Assembly: GCA_031284585.1 (NCBI GenBank)
Contig: JAITXT010000021.1
Span: forward strand, 34,563 to 98,562
Length of the DNA stretch: 64,000 nucleotides
Direction of reading: 5' to 3'
Origin: Acholeplasmatales bacterium
GTDB lineage: Bacteria > Bacillota_I > Bacilli_A > Acholeplasmatales > Acholeplasmataceae
This document shows positions 58,701 to 64,000 of the stretch, piece by piece. The notes beneath the pieces are model-generated. The model saw nothing but the letters and a program-made list of their open reading frames with translations, had not been told where the DNA came from and did not search any database. The first letter of the stretch is position 1, and each line of letters opens with the position of its first letter. The position numbers were made by a program, and so were the translations under genes.

Positions 58701-61700
58701 GTTACCAAGGAAGTGATTTATTCTTTAATGCGAGTGATTCTTACTTTAGAATTACTTATTCTGATAAAGGTACTGAGTTAACTATTAACGTTAATATAAC
58801 AGTTAATCAAATTACTTTAGAAGTAAATGCAACTAGAGTAGATGATTCTATTCTTTATACTTCGACAGCTATTGATAGTATTCTTTTAGAGGATGAAAAT
58901 ATTAGTGAGTTTGGTAGTTTGTCTTTTGTTCAGGTTGCTTTATTTGCTGGAACTAGATATTATGATTATCAATTCCATCCATATGATCCTGTTAATTACA
59001 AAGTTATTACTAAGTCTATTAGTTTGACAGTTCTAGCTGTAGAAGCTACTGGTTTAACTCTTGACACTGATACTAGTTCTTATAATTTAAATTATGTTGC
59101 TTTTGATAAATTTGATTTTGATAAGGTTGGTTTAGTTATCGTTTTACATTATAATGATTCTACTACTTTCACTTTACCTGCTAGTTATATTGAAATTAGA
59201 TATCAAAATAATGCATCAGAGATTCTTGGAAATCATGATCATGTTATTGCTCATTACCGTGACTTTGATGTTAATGTACCTATTACTGTTTCTTTGAAAG
59301 AACCTAATGTAAATGATTTTTCTCTTGGAGTTATCTACTTTGAAAATGGAATGTTACTTGGTGAAGTTAGTATTTCTAGTAGTTATACCTGGAAGTATCC
59401 AGATACTTTAATTAATTTAGGAAGTTCTAATGTATATACTGCTATCTATCATCCTGAAGATTCAATTAACTATAACGTTAAAGAAGTATTAGTTTCTTTT
59501 GTTGCTAAACAAAATATTTCAGATTATATCTTTGTTAATAGTAATACGTCTGTTTATAACGGATCTAGCATTGAAGCAATTATTACTAATAGTTTTGGGG
59601 TTTCATTCAAACTTAGTTATAGTGTTGATCAAATTGTCTACAGTAATATTGCTCCTATTAATGCAGGAAACTACAGCGTTAAAGTTGAACTAGATATTAG
59701 TGATACTAATCTATACATTTTTGAAACTGTAATATTACAGTTTACTATTAATAAATTAGATGTGACTAGTTTAATTTCAGAACCAAGTATTTCAGATTCA
59801 AGAGAATATAGTGAAGCATTAATTTTACTAAATATTCCTATTCCAGGAAATGTATACGGTACATTCGCTTGGTCTAATCCAAGTGAACATCCAACAGTTC
59901 AAAATCAAAACTTTAAAGTTAACTTTACTTTAAGTGATAACCTTAATTATAAGGTTGTAGATGGAGGTATTAGTTTCAATATTAGAGCTAATATCACAAA
60001 GAAGCATCTTGATTTTACTTTCATGAATTTCCCTACTTTCTATGAGGGTGATGTTCTTCCTGATTTAAGAGATTACGTTAATGAAAAGAATTTACCTAGT
60101 GGTGTCTTCACTTATGATAATGATCTTGTCTATGTTCTAAAGGGTACATTTAACTATACAGTTACCTATACTCCTAATGACTTAGAAAATTACATGGTTG
60201 GAAATGCGATAGTAAGAATTACTGGACTTGAGGATACCTTGATTGAAATAAACTTAGTAAGTGATCCTACAACAACTAATTACCTTGCTTTTGAAGAATT
60301 TGATTTCACAGGAATTGTTATTAAAGCGAAATACAATCATAAAGCAGATATTGAAATGAACCCAAGTGATTTTATTGTTAGTTATCAACATTCAATAGAT
60401 AGTTTTAGTGGAAATGATAATTACGTAACTCTTATTTATAAAGAGAACTTATCGCTTCAAATTATAGTTCATGTAACTGTATCTAGAATTGATTTAGTTT
60501 TAGATCCAATCTATTCTCCTGATGTATTATATAGCACTTCATTAGTTTCTATTATTACTTTAAATGATCCTAATAACTTAGTCCCTGGAACCTACAGTTT
60601 AATTGCAAGTGTTCTAAGTGCTGGAGATCATCCTTATGCTTATACTTTCATACCTCTAGATTTAGATAACTATAATGTTTATAATGGTACTATTGTAATT
60701 TCAGTTAGAGAAGTTGTAGCAACTCTTTTAACAGTTAGTTCTACAAGCACGCATAAACAAATTTATTCTTCTTTCGATACATTCGATAAGACTGGACTCG
60801 TTATGCAAGTCCAAAATAATGACTCGTATGTAGTAACTATTCCAGTATCTTATATAAGTGTAGTTTATCAAACATCTAATTCTTACCTTACTGGTGATGA
60901 TACGTATGTTACTATTTGTTATCTTGATTTAAAATATGAACTTAGCGTTCAAGTTAATAAATTAGTTCCAAATGTAAGTGATTTTAGTATCGGTAATGTT
61001 AAATATACTCCTGGTTTATTATTAGGTAGTGTTAATCTACCTACTGGTTATGAGTTTGAATTTAAAGACACTGAAATCTTTATTGGTCTCAATGAGCATA
61101 CTGCTATTTATACTGATAGTGATATAGTTAATTACACTACTAAGATAGTTAAAGTAACATTTACTGTGAGTTTATTAGTAGTGACAGATGTTAGTATAAT
61201 TAGTGGACCATCAATTCTTAATTATTTTGCTTTTGATCAAATAGATTTAACTGGCTTAGTTATTAGAGTTTCATTTGATGATGGAGATCCAGTTGATTTA
61301 CGTGATGGAAATGGAATAAGTGTAAGTTATCAAAGTGGGAATTCTTATTTCTTGTATGGTGATATCTATGCAACTCTTACACTTGATATGGCAAATAATT
61401 TAGTTATTCCTAATATAAGAGTTGTTGTTAACAAGATAGACTTTGACCATAAACCAGTTCTAGTTAGTCCTAGTACTATCAAGACATCAAATGATCCAGG
61501 TACTGTTATCCTAGAAGACGAGGAAACTAGTTTATATGGTTCTTATAAACTTCTAACTAAGAGTTTTGTTGCAGGAGAGTTATTGTATGAATATAAATTT
61601 ACTCCGTACGATTTAGCCAATTATGAAGTTTCATATGGTGAAATTTTATTAAATGTATTAAATGATTCGAAAGAATTAGATGATAGTCTAAACACTAATT

Positions 61701-63607
61701 TTAGTGTTTCTCAAACTGAGAGTGGTGAACATATTATTCCTAATATTACAAGTGGAACCTTAGTGAGTGAAATCTTAAATGATATCGAGGTTGCTGGTTC
61801 AGTTGTTATTACAAATAATTTAGGGGATATTGTATCTAATACTGATAATATTCTTCTTGGTACTGGATTTAGAGTTTCTCTTTATGATGAGGAAGGAGTT
61901 TTACTTCAAACTGCAGTAGTCATTATAGATGGTGACATAGATGGCGATGGATTAGTTGATATAGTAGACGTTGAAAAAATGTTTAATTCACTAACTTCGG
62001 ATGAAGTACTTAATGAATTCCAATTAGAAGCTGCGGATTATACTAAAGACCATGTGTTCTCGATGAATGATATTGCGGCTATTCTAGCAGTAATGTATGC
62101 AGGTGCTGCTCCTTTAAATAAGAGTAACTACCAAAATATGTCATTAGTTGGCGAAAATCAGGTATCTTATCAAGTTAATTCTAGTAAGTCAAAAGAATAT
62201 ATCAAGGCAGGAAAAGCTATTGATTTTGAAATCAATATTATTAATAATAGTTTCTCGATTGTAGCATTTGATTTTACTATTATGTTTGATTCAAATGTCT
62301 TCAAATTTGAAGATAATTATATCAAATCTCCATTTGTTAAAAATTTGAGTATTTCTAGCAATAGTAGATCTATTCAAGTGAGAGGTTATTTAGATCGAAT
62401 AGTTGAATTAAGCGATTTTAATTTATTCGTGGCAAGTCTTGTCTTAGTTGACAATCCTGTACTTGGAAATAGTGAAGTTAAATTAATTGATACTTCATTA
62501 TATGATACAAAGAGTGCAAACAATGAGTGTTTTGTAACAACTATTTTCTTTACAATTGAACTTTCAACATTCTTCACTGATGTTTACAAGAATTTACCTT
62601 ATATTTTCTTGGTAATTGTAATAATTGCTATAAGTGCTATTATGGTATTAATGTTTATTAGTAGAAAACATGCGATAAGAGCATTATCACTTGAGAAAGA
62701 AAAAGTTGTTCTTGAGGAAGAAAAAGTTCTAATTGAAGTTAAGAATACTCAGTTAAGTGAAGAATTGGTTTTAGTTCAAGAACTTCATAGGAAAGAACTC
62801 GAAAAATTAGCAATAGAAAATGAGCATTTGGAAGAAGACGCCCTTAAATTTGAAAGAGAGAAAGAGGAGTTCGCAACCAATATGGCATTAGCAGGAAGTG
62901 ATGCTGTGAAGTATTATCGTGAAACTGAAAATCTTCTCGTTGAAAAGGGTAGAATTCAAGCAGAATTAGCTGATATTAACAAAGATCAAATTGGAATTAA
63001 TAAGAAGATTGCTAATAACCCTGATTTATCAAGTGATGAAATTGGTAGATTAAATATCATTTTAGACAATTTAGCTAAAAAGGATATTGTTACAAAAGAG
63101 AGTTTAAACGAGTTAAATAGAAAATTGTCTTTGGTTAGAGTTAGTCTTATTAAATCTAATGAAGAAAAGGGAAAAAATTCTCCTCTCCCTAAAGAAAGTC
63201 CTCTGGATGCAATAAATCTTATTGAAGAAGTTGAATTATCTGATAATAGTAGTATTCCTGGTTATTTCAAAGTCATTAAGAAAGAATCTGGATTCCACTT
63301 TGAGTTATATTCATCTAGCGATGTATTATTAATTACTAGTGTTTATGGATACAAAGCTTCTGAAGGTGTACTTTCTGGAATCAATAATTTTAAGAAAACA
63401 TTATTATCTGCTCTTATTGAAGTTATTTTTGTAAACGTCGATGGAATTAAAAAATATAGACTTCTAATTAAGAGTAAAAATGCTCTATCTTCGAAATTTT
63501 CTTACGAAGGACCTATTTATGAAACTGTTGAAGAAGTGAAAATTAATGCTTCAAATTTAATTGGTATAAGTAAAGAAGCAAGTATAATTCCTTATACGGA
63601 AAAGTAA
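43787..63607 (+). CDS. Giant 6606-residue surface protein with 22 InlB-type repeats, dockerin and cytoplasmic DUF1508-like end
   Basis: Exported through a long basic N-terminus and a hydrophobic segment (~25-43). In order: two beta-helix/GLUG-like parts (around 198 and 677, both with F-(R/K)GTFNG-x-GH-x-I); a long series of Ig/FN3-like domains with DKT-x-P type linkers (~1000-2610); a helical domain (~2625-2760); 22 InlB B-type (Listeria-Bacteroides) repeats at 2763-4402 (GYTF-x-GWY ... YAKW cores, ~75 residues each); FN3 and MBG/Big_3-type Ig-like domains (~4405-6030); a dockerin-like pair with DGDIDGDGLVDIVD (~6048-6105); a cohesin-like beta segment (~6124-6261); a membrane helix (~6268-6290); a coiled coil (~6300-6465); and a DUF1508/YegP-like end (~6490-6606). 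No catalytic motif is seen. Likely an adhesin or surface scaffold. The frame is open over 19.8 kb. SD AAAAGGAG. Confidence 0.9.
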   Translation: MKNNQQRNHEFNKKLGKAISISKKLFLGVFLFALIFAIAIFKPDLSKVVQGLEFEVDESTANQDLDFSSMADLDVNVTNLAYKASFTSTTEYPFQVSYDDFINGNTYFKITSSQGVINLGYLSMWYNFNGKTIYLASDIDMSTGTNWDFSIDHTFYKGARSPIKVGSSYYNTAESFEENVGYSSSPSTLSVAEVRVKSTYIPIGYYKDFRGTFNGLGHKISGLQMNQAATTVKNATGMGLFSGTYHATICNFTAAGSANSDGLWGLVVSLPYFSLVYNVVNEINYNGNGGVAGIGFFHITNGQVRYKPLNPDAMFLPGFTGTYINCVNKGNLLSTSGNGVYSITGDGCGITLINCVNYGNLKATGWTSIFSVMVRDHANFLNLINYGGFADSYADYALLSHTPQYYTDGYNSSLIENVYSTAVSNVPFFRSWRVYPNHTVSTHSDSGTEAVARKVGLLAGDLKLIDTPSTKFDYDKENFKETLNKNIQNLRTRFPEYASIIADFTYDATDPDCAKGPKLQMFDVPEITYKPIAYSETILFSYDDPGAEDVKDTFYFKTTGQVKVENTASLQPIWYSIDGGFTYQTAKSGVIFKSTVDKTILLKPSSTAEEKYIRTISLKKSLTVTSVSDIRTLNEFAINVNFGNSYQGGTVNLTNDIDLQNDLANNYIVIGDKNINPFKGTFNGNGHVINNIHNNTISQGGLFGFLNGAVIKNLTIKGSMAGRGNGASSVSYDAMSTYFINVHSNVDISALSNVSPFGILRGTLELRSYLIHCSNTSPILATGSTAAGIAASASFATFINVHNNALITAGADTSSGIVGIAENIVFENVVSTGGNAGAPLLSGLIGIMIYNNDANLNFNSFKNIYFPNNYPVSGYRQINGTKISNATTASATDFTAFYNNFQARNGNTPMPKGPGAGHSVTKEETISLNDYVAELRYAFSNRTLDFKSKVTKSDIGWWDASNTSTAQTTHETLRLTQNEFPLLFTSRVTTSPLITFFETNGHYLQEVNTIYFLDQVQVNALLNPESSSDYAVREKYFYKIQFQISENGDWLDYNETIVISSDTSYLKFKLLNVFGEVAYSTVYNFVLRLEVPSAPDVLTVSNEGSILSSLPEEPNINKTYYSKDVYVVSATEDPSTLDDKIAFSHYEYSLTATYQLWSPFTSKIGGSNYEYFNFSTSGHTDRTYTVYVVAVNIWGVRGLQTAVTFTLDTKVPSVPEYSADYITTWARNQATFTFLAESSVISEDGYHFEYAVIKSTDDVESFIPLTYSESFSNKLTLTASDSGDGIENAFVTKIQGMVQLRVRTVSRSGVPSVPLEIMVLIDGAAPTVNITSSNTLPLAENIVLTSHAVDRFGIGGIVYGWIKFPSSEITSSTDFDIRNEIENYISTYIESGQNPWNNQSTQIVDYNDYYYVSLVKDALDFQNFAYYLVTNYSPTRPTNPSITVQYILISQTPTIESSWVPFKGTETEYLTRSAINPANNNALIPVILHESSTPGGLEDTVGSNNRYFYKWVSNDTWISGLSRLEINHGEMYLNSIYEIKYTSIKIENNEPLEFDYVSPASIYYYIPENYGGILKVYGVTVDESLKSSSIVAGGFSFITEIKIDKTAPSYPNVSVLGENVSLLSVNHYITNSNLFTISSSAVNEIIGSGINRIEYKLDNGSWVTYTEPIGISEELSLIHTIKFRQVDNAANISDELVIYITIDLDKPTYTLSLEETNIFENTLYSNDSFNIYITPDDITSFIKKVEYSYNGGNTWNQILDVTLGVFTLNISESGELFLRITDASLNYSDSYLSVVYEIAIIHGKPTSTVSYETGYVNTETKEVTFLVNPNLLAQYGVTNDKYYFSNESNPSIDWDSAPQITDNTFTEYLEEGTYYFFIHDSLLNVSDVIVVVIDKIITDVPVILGIEKEVTGLTNNDRILYPYLSSPTITETLYYISYDSSTPTGSETGWDLYVTVPNNGEYYIFAKDVASNISLAFEYTESEIDKIAPVVLVVSWEIGIVRIELSDVGSDVLGYSFTTTPQFSDATIQYVTEYQYVTESNKYEVAIYITGEIYLWAIDKAFNHNSNLVSAVIEEPSDSGTFATTFGEVTETTPESEVVQFRSFSVDVTDGDGLRSYAVTTSSSAPLLDDPVWQVFTKSGINIIGVKGTVTIDFDVYFSNTTVYLWIVDVSHDPTPTSINFHVGVIDNEAPVINISEVTQPYEDYIKAYLELTTEEDNLYYKINNGSWILVEYAGTIYIPLEIENQFITFSLKDSASNVSTETLTTSLVDKTNPIVVLTVISELEWVNTDKVVNLSTTDFSNLEYILYKDSVNISNVVDSGTIDSGIQVLTSLNLDNGYYILVLVDEYGNRTERIFVISRIDKVLPNITTNYVSEEALKSVTLVVTVLNVVLNEVYQYSIDGSLYQSSNVFYLTLNGTYTVYVKNLANVISDIEITVDNIDRTTPSLSTVVVEDAQVWTNTYKNIIFTISDSNPLLGDKYNLRYYLVSSSSVTPSAFSDNWVLEGVPLMLAEGTYYLFARDEANNISSYKFFTVSYYDTVNPIGIVTSRVLDSSTEMLVSFNLNDTNGSGVKGYYISTNPSNPGEFHAWTDSELVLNLTIGTYYLVFEDYATNKSEKIQITVNPALLTTLLNIITLIPEEIEYDASTLYNINDALAHLSSYIAFIGDEFTAISDLGTLSYDKLTHSNLVYLAIEDLYNGYTSGAIVYHGYVYYSNLRNENSIGLLNEYYNNAILLIREATTSERMHTIVVEALFAMSSLPIEYTITYVYNGGEPNSELDEPKTYYLSSDPTYVLLIPIKTGYTFIGWYTEDTFDNSRTNIRTGTAENLTLYARFELTVFTITYILNGGTNSPSNPLTYTYETETIYLANAIGEVLDFEGWFTDPGFNSSFKITEITSGSLTNYVLYAKWDTGVYTVYFDYNGGVGSLPSKQVTKGDVYGVLPQPTKPGYTFGGWFVNSDFSGDEIVAYSLVSNTVYDTLYAKWIASSFTVILNVNGGDSLDTVNFEFVFGTQISGLPVPVRTHYTFLGWFSLTNEEYKNSDTFNTPSSLTLFAKWEITNYLINYHLYDGSNNSYNPLTYTYFSSEITLLDPVKNGYDFVGWFTDNLFTTQIFSIGINSENNIDLYAKWELTLYTITYLETFDSPNSNEVTFTILSSFTFSELVREGYDFTGWYDSYNTTIILGVTPNTFRNLILFATWEAHTFEVSLEAGEGEISSNTVTATYGLPISNLPIPSVTDRYFIGWFDDLSNQYTNATLYLHDEAITLHAMYSLYPTITFLTNGGSSVPTISQEIGSSLDEPIPTRVGYEFAGWYESPIFEDDSFDFTGGMPSLSTVLYANWVGITYYVRYNSNSGTGTIEDDIFTYDNFTNSLSSNIFTKVGYHFVGWSLSENGSVAFANNATIHSNLTSTKDAVVELFALWAANNYTVKFYKLDGSSDFIVEEFTYDQYKNLRLNSFTNTGYKFGGWSLSYGGEVTYTDGANVLNLTSTQNFEFKLYAKWNPITYSIVFDANTGFGTMDSQVITFSNTQTTLNSNNFEKTGYSFIGWGLSNNMSVNYTDTDAIYKNLVTVDGGVLLLYACWSANSYTVIFDGNGSSNSMENELFTYDVAQNLTLSSLNRDGYIFSGWVGNYINYIDNELVTNLVPSGSITLTAVWTPIAVNVLFNYNGTDITNSSISFIVVSYGSYYGTLPEPLRTGYTFGGWYLDDSSFIDVITESSTVSLLSSTYLFAKWIANEFVITYVVNGGSSIALTTTVVYDALYGDLEETTRTGYTFAGWYLDSLLTELITSSSTVSIVKSQNVYAKWTPLQYLITFDPNGGILSELTKSVLYGKEVGTLGSPIKANSFFAGWFDILSNEYTSQTIYLVDGPLTLYAHYNNFPTLSFNSIGGSQVNSISLNSGETLPDILLYTPTKVGYTFVGWYYEDQLKNAFVWNTMPDVSKTLYAKYQANLYTVTYLSNSSEIGTKNVYFDDAFGGLIVPTRTGYTFAGWYLEDNFETLVTSSTIYKNTTNIDIYAKWVANTYTINFNPNGGVGNIPLVSFTYDVSKNLPINTFSKTGYHFVGWARSSNGALQYEDNASILNALTSGSFTLYALWEANTYTIVFNANGADNTMESEIIYYDSPTSLTANSFNKVGYHFVGWSRTSNGVVAFHDSEIIFNLTTINSESIDLYAIYEANNYSISFVPNGGTGVMSNQSHVYDSEKALSTNLFTLVGYHFVGWTLDSLGLDGLYLDRELITNLSSSNGSVVYLYAKWEITNYNIYYDLDNGTNHPGNPLTYTYESSRIQLNTPTKTGYRFISWYGDSEFLDTKNVIFAHSIGDIYVYAKWELVVYQITYVLNGGTNNPENPASYRIVDPNITLQNPTRFGYTFAGWYLEEGFSNLSSTISVYDAADVTRYAKWTLIPAPGVVTLLTATQDGSSNNIDYSWSAPIVNADSIIGYEICFSPLQTVWISNGLSTTYRSEGLAFGVEVYFAVRAITSNTKGAISSIYKTPVGSATRPGEVSVGVEIIGGDVKFTFTVSNTNGAVILGYYYGFKSTSGVPETLIYITSPLNYVLVPIDSLPISGDSYYIYVYADSSAGDGDETNIVLGAPKAYIPFVFEVESGIYNPEKTILDLININISFGLEVVVVYEIYFEGNWVIVESDAYLPGKYRVSISREQDETYQEIPLTTKEFSITKQNIDEYDFLNQTSEIYDPLRTGIEANITNVYGVVFDILYSKINGSFSSTLPVDAGIYYVEISINEAYRNTYNFATVVTTFEINKLEVNTNTLSLPELSPITYSKGTRLFDIILSTPSIIYGEFVWVNPNENPVVNKSYYLVRFQLNDTTNYKVVGEPREIEQIVNIKVYEFTFETFDSLFEGENLPSLSLYLTENTEVKGNFTWKGSSVAIKNVTDYVYVWTPINSSDRSNYATVEGHIYLSAAIPISLEQIFITSSPVTVYNAFDTIDLTGLKMYARYNFGPDKLLEITSANTSYQGSDLFFNASDSYFRITYSDKGTELTINVNITVNQITLEVNATRVDDSILYTSTAIDSILLEDENISEFGSLSFVQVALFAGTRYYDYQFHPYDPVNYKVITKSISLTVLAVEATGLTLDTDTSSYNLNYVAFDKFDFDKVGLVIVLHYNDSTTFTLPASYIEIRYQNNASEILGNHDHVIAHYRDFDVNVPITVSLKEPNVNDFSLGVIYFENGMLLGEVSISSSYTWKYPDTLINLGSSNVYTAIYHPEDSINYNVKEVLVSFVAKQNISDYIFVNSNTSVYNGSSIEAIITNSFGVSFKLSYSVDQIVYSNIAPINAGNYSVKVELDISDTNLYIFETVILQFTINKLDVTSLISEPSISDSREYSEALILLNIPIPGNVYGTFAWSNPSEHPTVQNQNFKVNFTLSDNLNYKVVDGGISFNIRANITKKHLDFTFMNFPTFYEGDVLPDLRDYVNEKNLPSGVFTYDNDLVYVLKGTFNYTVTYTPNDLENYMVGNAIVRITGLEDTLIEINLVSDPTTTNYLAFEEFDFTGIVIKAKYNHKADIEMNPSDFIVSYQHSIDSFSGNDNYVTLIYKENLSLQIIVHVTVSRIDLVLDPIYSPDVLYSTSLVSIITLNDPNNLVPGTYSLIASVLSAGDHPYAYTFIPLDLDNYNVYNGTIVISVREVVATLLTVSSTSTHKQIYSSFDTFDKTGLVMQVQNNDSYVVTIPVSYISVVYQTSNSYLTGDDTYVTICYLDLKYELSVQVNKLVPNVSDFSIGNVKYTPGLLLGSVNLPTGYEFEFKDTEIFIGLNEHTAIYTDSDIVNYTTKIVKVTFTVSLLVVTDVSIISGPSILNYFAFDQIDLTGLVIRVSFDDGDPVDLRDGNGISVSYQSGNSYFLYGDIYATLTLDMANNLVIPNIRVVVNKIDFDHKPVLVSPSTIKTSNDPGTVILEDEETSLYGSYKLLTKSFVAGELLYEYKFTPYDLANYEVSYGEILLNVLNDSKELDDSLNTNFSVSQTESGEHIIPNITSGTLVSEILNDIEVAGSVVITNNLGDIVSNTDNILLGTGFRVSLYDEEGVLLQTAVVIIDGDIDGDGLVDIVDVEKMFNSLTSDEVLNEFQLEAADYTKDHVFSMNDIAAILAVMYAGAAPLNKSNYQNMSLVGENQVSYQVNSSKSKEYIKAGKAIDFEINIINNSFSIVAFDFTIMFDSNVFKFEDNYIKSPFVKNLSISSNSRSIQVRGYLDRIVELSDFNLFVASLVLVDNPVLGNSEVKLIDTSLYDTKSANNECFVTTIFFTIELSTFFTDVYKNLPYIFLVIVIIAISAIMVLMFISRKHAIRALSLEKEKVVLEEEKVLIEVKNTQLSEELVLVQELHRKELEKLAIENEHLEEDALKFEREKEEFATNMALAGSDAVKYYRETENLLVEKGRIQAELADINKDQIGINKKIANNPDLSSDEIGRLNIILDNLAKKDIVTKESLNELNRKLSLVRVSLIKSNEEKGKNSPLPKESPLDAINLIEEVELSDNSSIPGYFKVIKKESGFHFELYSSSDVLLITSVYGYKASEGVLSGINNFKKTLLSALIEVIFVNVDGIKKYRLLIKSKNALSSKFSYEGPIYETVEEVKINASNLIGISKEASIIPYTEK
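52073..56992 (+). repeat. Array of 22 InlB B-type repeats
   Basis: Twenty-two units averaging about 224 bases (~75 residues). The common core is an initial Y-x-(I/V)-x-(F/Y)-x-x-N-G-G strand, a G-Y-x-F-x-G-W turn and a final (L/I)YAKW strand. Some neighbours share near-identical DNA in the G-Y-T-F-A-G-W-Y-L part (units 14, 17 and 22), pointing to recent duplication or conversion, while other units have lost the GG or the W. Confidence 0.93.
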
Positions 63608-63614
63608 AAAAAAT

Positions 63615-63646
63615 AGAGGGACCCAAATTCTTGGTCCCTCTTTTTT
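63615..63646. terminator. Bidirectional rho-independent terminator
   Basis: A nine-base perfect G+C-rich stem, AGAGGGACC (63615-63623) with GGTCCCTCT (63633-63641), a nine-base loop, A-tract before and T-tract after. It can stop the giant gene on the plus strand and the converging permease gene on the minus strand. Confidence 0.95.
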
Positions 63647-63697
63647 ATAGAGTGTAATTTATTGCTCTTAAAATTTTTTGTTTATTTTTTAAGTGAA

Positions 63698-64000
63698 CTA
63701 GTCAAGTTTGAAAATATCTTTTGCATTTAATTTTCTTATTTTTCTAATATTTAACAAAAATGATAAAAGAATGATAATCACAAGAAATAATATATTTAGT
63801 AAAATAGAACCTGAACTATGAGCATATAGAGTTAAATATTTGATATTTTCTAAACCGTCAGTAAACATATCATTAAATACCTTGAAAACAAAGGGGGATA
63901 ATGCATATGAGAGAATAAAGGATATAAAAGTGGATAGTATTACAGTAAAAAAAGCAGGAATTATAGATTTTAGTTTTGATAATCCGAAACATTGAAGAAG
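63698..64000 (-). CDS. C-terminal part of an FtsX-like ABC permease (partial)
   Basis: The minus-strand frame from the right edge to TAG at 63698-63700 encodes 100 residues of a gene that begins beyond the window. It contains a hydrophobic helix (AFFTVILSTFISFILSYAL), a short external loop, a second helix (SILLNILFLVIIILLSFLL) and the basic end RKIRKLNAKDIFKLD. Two last helices followed by R-K-x-x-x-x-A-x-D/E at the C-terminus is the typical end of MacB/FtsX-type permeases. The start and the rest of the protein cannot be assessed. Confidence 0.7.
   Translation of the reverse strand, partial: LLQCFGLSKLKSIIPAFFTVILSTFISFILSYALSPFVFKVFNDMFTDGLENIKYLTLYAHSSGSILLNILFLVIIILLSFLLNIRKIRKLNAKDIFKLD

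Noticed and set aside
43787..63607. Giant gene as an assembly artefact
   Set aside because: The frame stays open over 19.8 kb, the domain order is sensible from signal to membrane helix, and the repeats are diverged enough not to be copy errors; long reads would still be useful.

Overview
The window is very AT-rich DNA (roughly 70% A+T by eye) with tightly packed operons and Shine-Dalgarno sites of the AGGAGG type. TGA is used as a stop and tryptophan is TGG, so the genetic code is the standard bacterial one, not the Mycoplasma code. A V-type ATPase operon, lipoproteins with Cys20 lipoboxes, giant repeat surface proteins with InlB-type B repeats, no LPXTG tails and a cre-like site together suggest a low-GC Firmicutes or Tenericutes lineage (Acholeplasma, Izemoplasma, Haloplasma or Erysipelotrichia-like Bacilli). 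This placement is inference; there is no rRNA or marker gene to fix it.

Layout. 1-5601: V-type ATPase operon (end of a probable K subunit, then E, C, F, A, B, D). 5709-7597: small membrane and LRAT-like genes, closed by a clear terminator. 8135-16502, minus strand: a LysR regulator, a membrane-anchored serine hydrolase, a large repeat lipoprotein, a malic enzyme and a CE2-like esterase lipoprotein. 17111-20436: inorganic pyrophosphatase, a SHOCT membrane protein, and a decayed beta-lactamase fold fused to a GNAT domain. 20651-37106: a glycan-use operon behind a promoter with a cre-like site: GH130 enzyme, two LplB/LplC-type permeases, a binding lipoprotein, an RCC1-repeat protein, a lipoprotein and a 1783-residue exoenzyme that share an unnamed beta module, an AraC regulator and a DUF1861 protein. 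37119-38024, minus: YwaF/TMEM164-type membrane protein. 38326-43297: a six-gene operon joining a NitT/TauT-type importer to a Cys-rich HypB-like GTPase, a free ABC ATPase and a leaderless periplasmic-type binding protein. 43454-43670: a small ORF with a TC repeat, and a terminator. 43787-63607: one 6606-residue surface protein. 63698-64000, minus: C-terminus of an FtsX-like permease, facing a bidirectional terminator.

How it fits together. The glycan operon can be read as capture and cleavage outside the cell (1783-residue enzyme, modular lipoprotein), uptake by an importer that has no ATPase gene of its own, and phosphorolysis inside by GH130, under catabolite and AraC control. The six-gene 38-43 kb operon looks like an importer whose cargo is handed to a cytoplasmic GTPase and ATPase pair, as in metal-centre or cofactor maturation; I know of no described system with exactly this content. 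The giant protein spans the membrane: repeats, a dockerin-like and a cohesin-like segment outside, then a helix, a coiled coil and a DUF1508-like domain inside.
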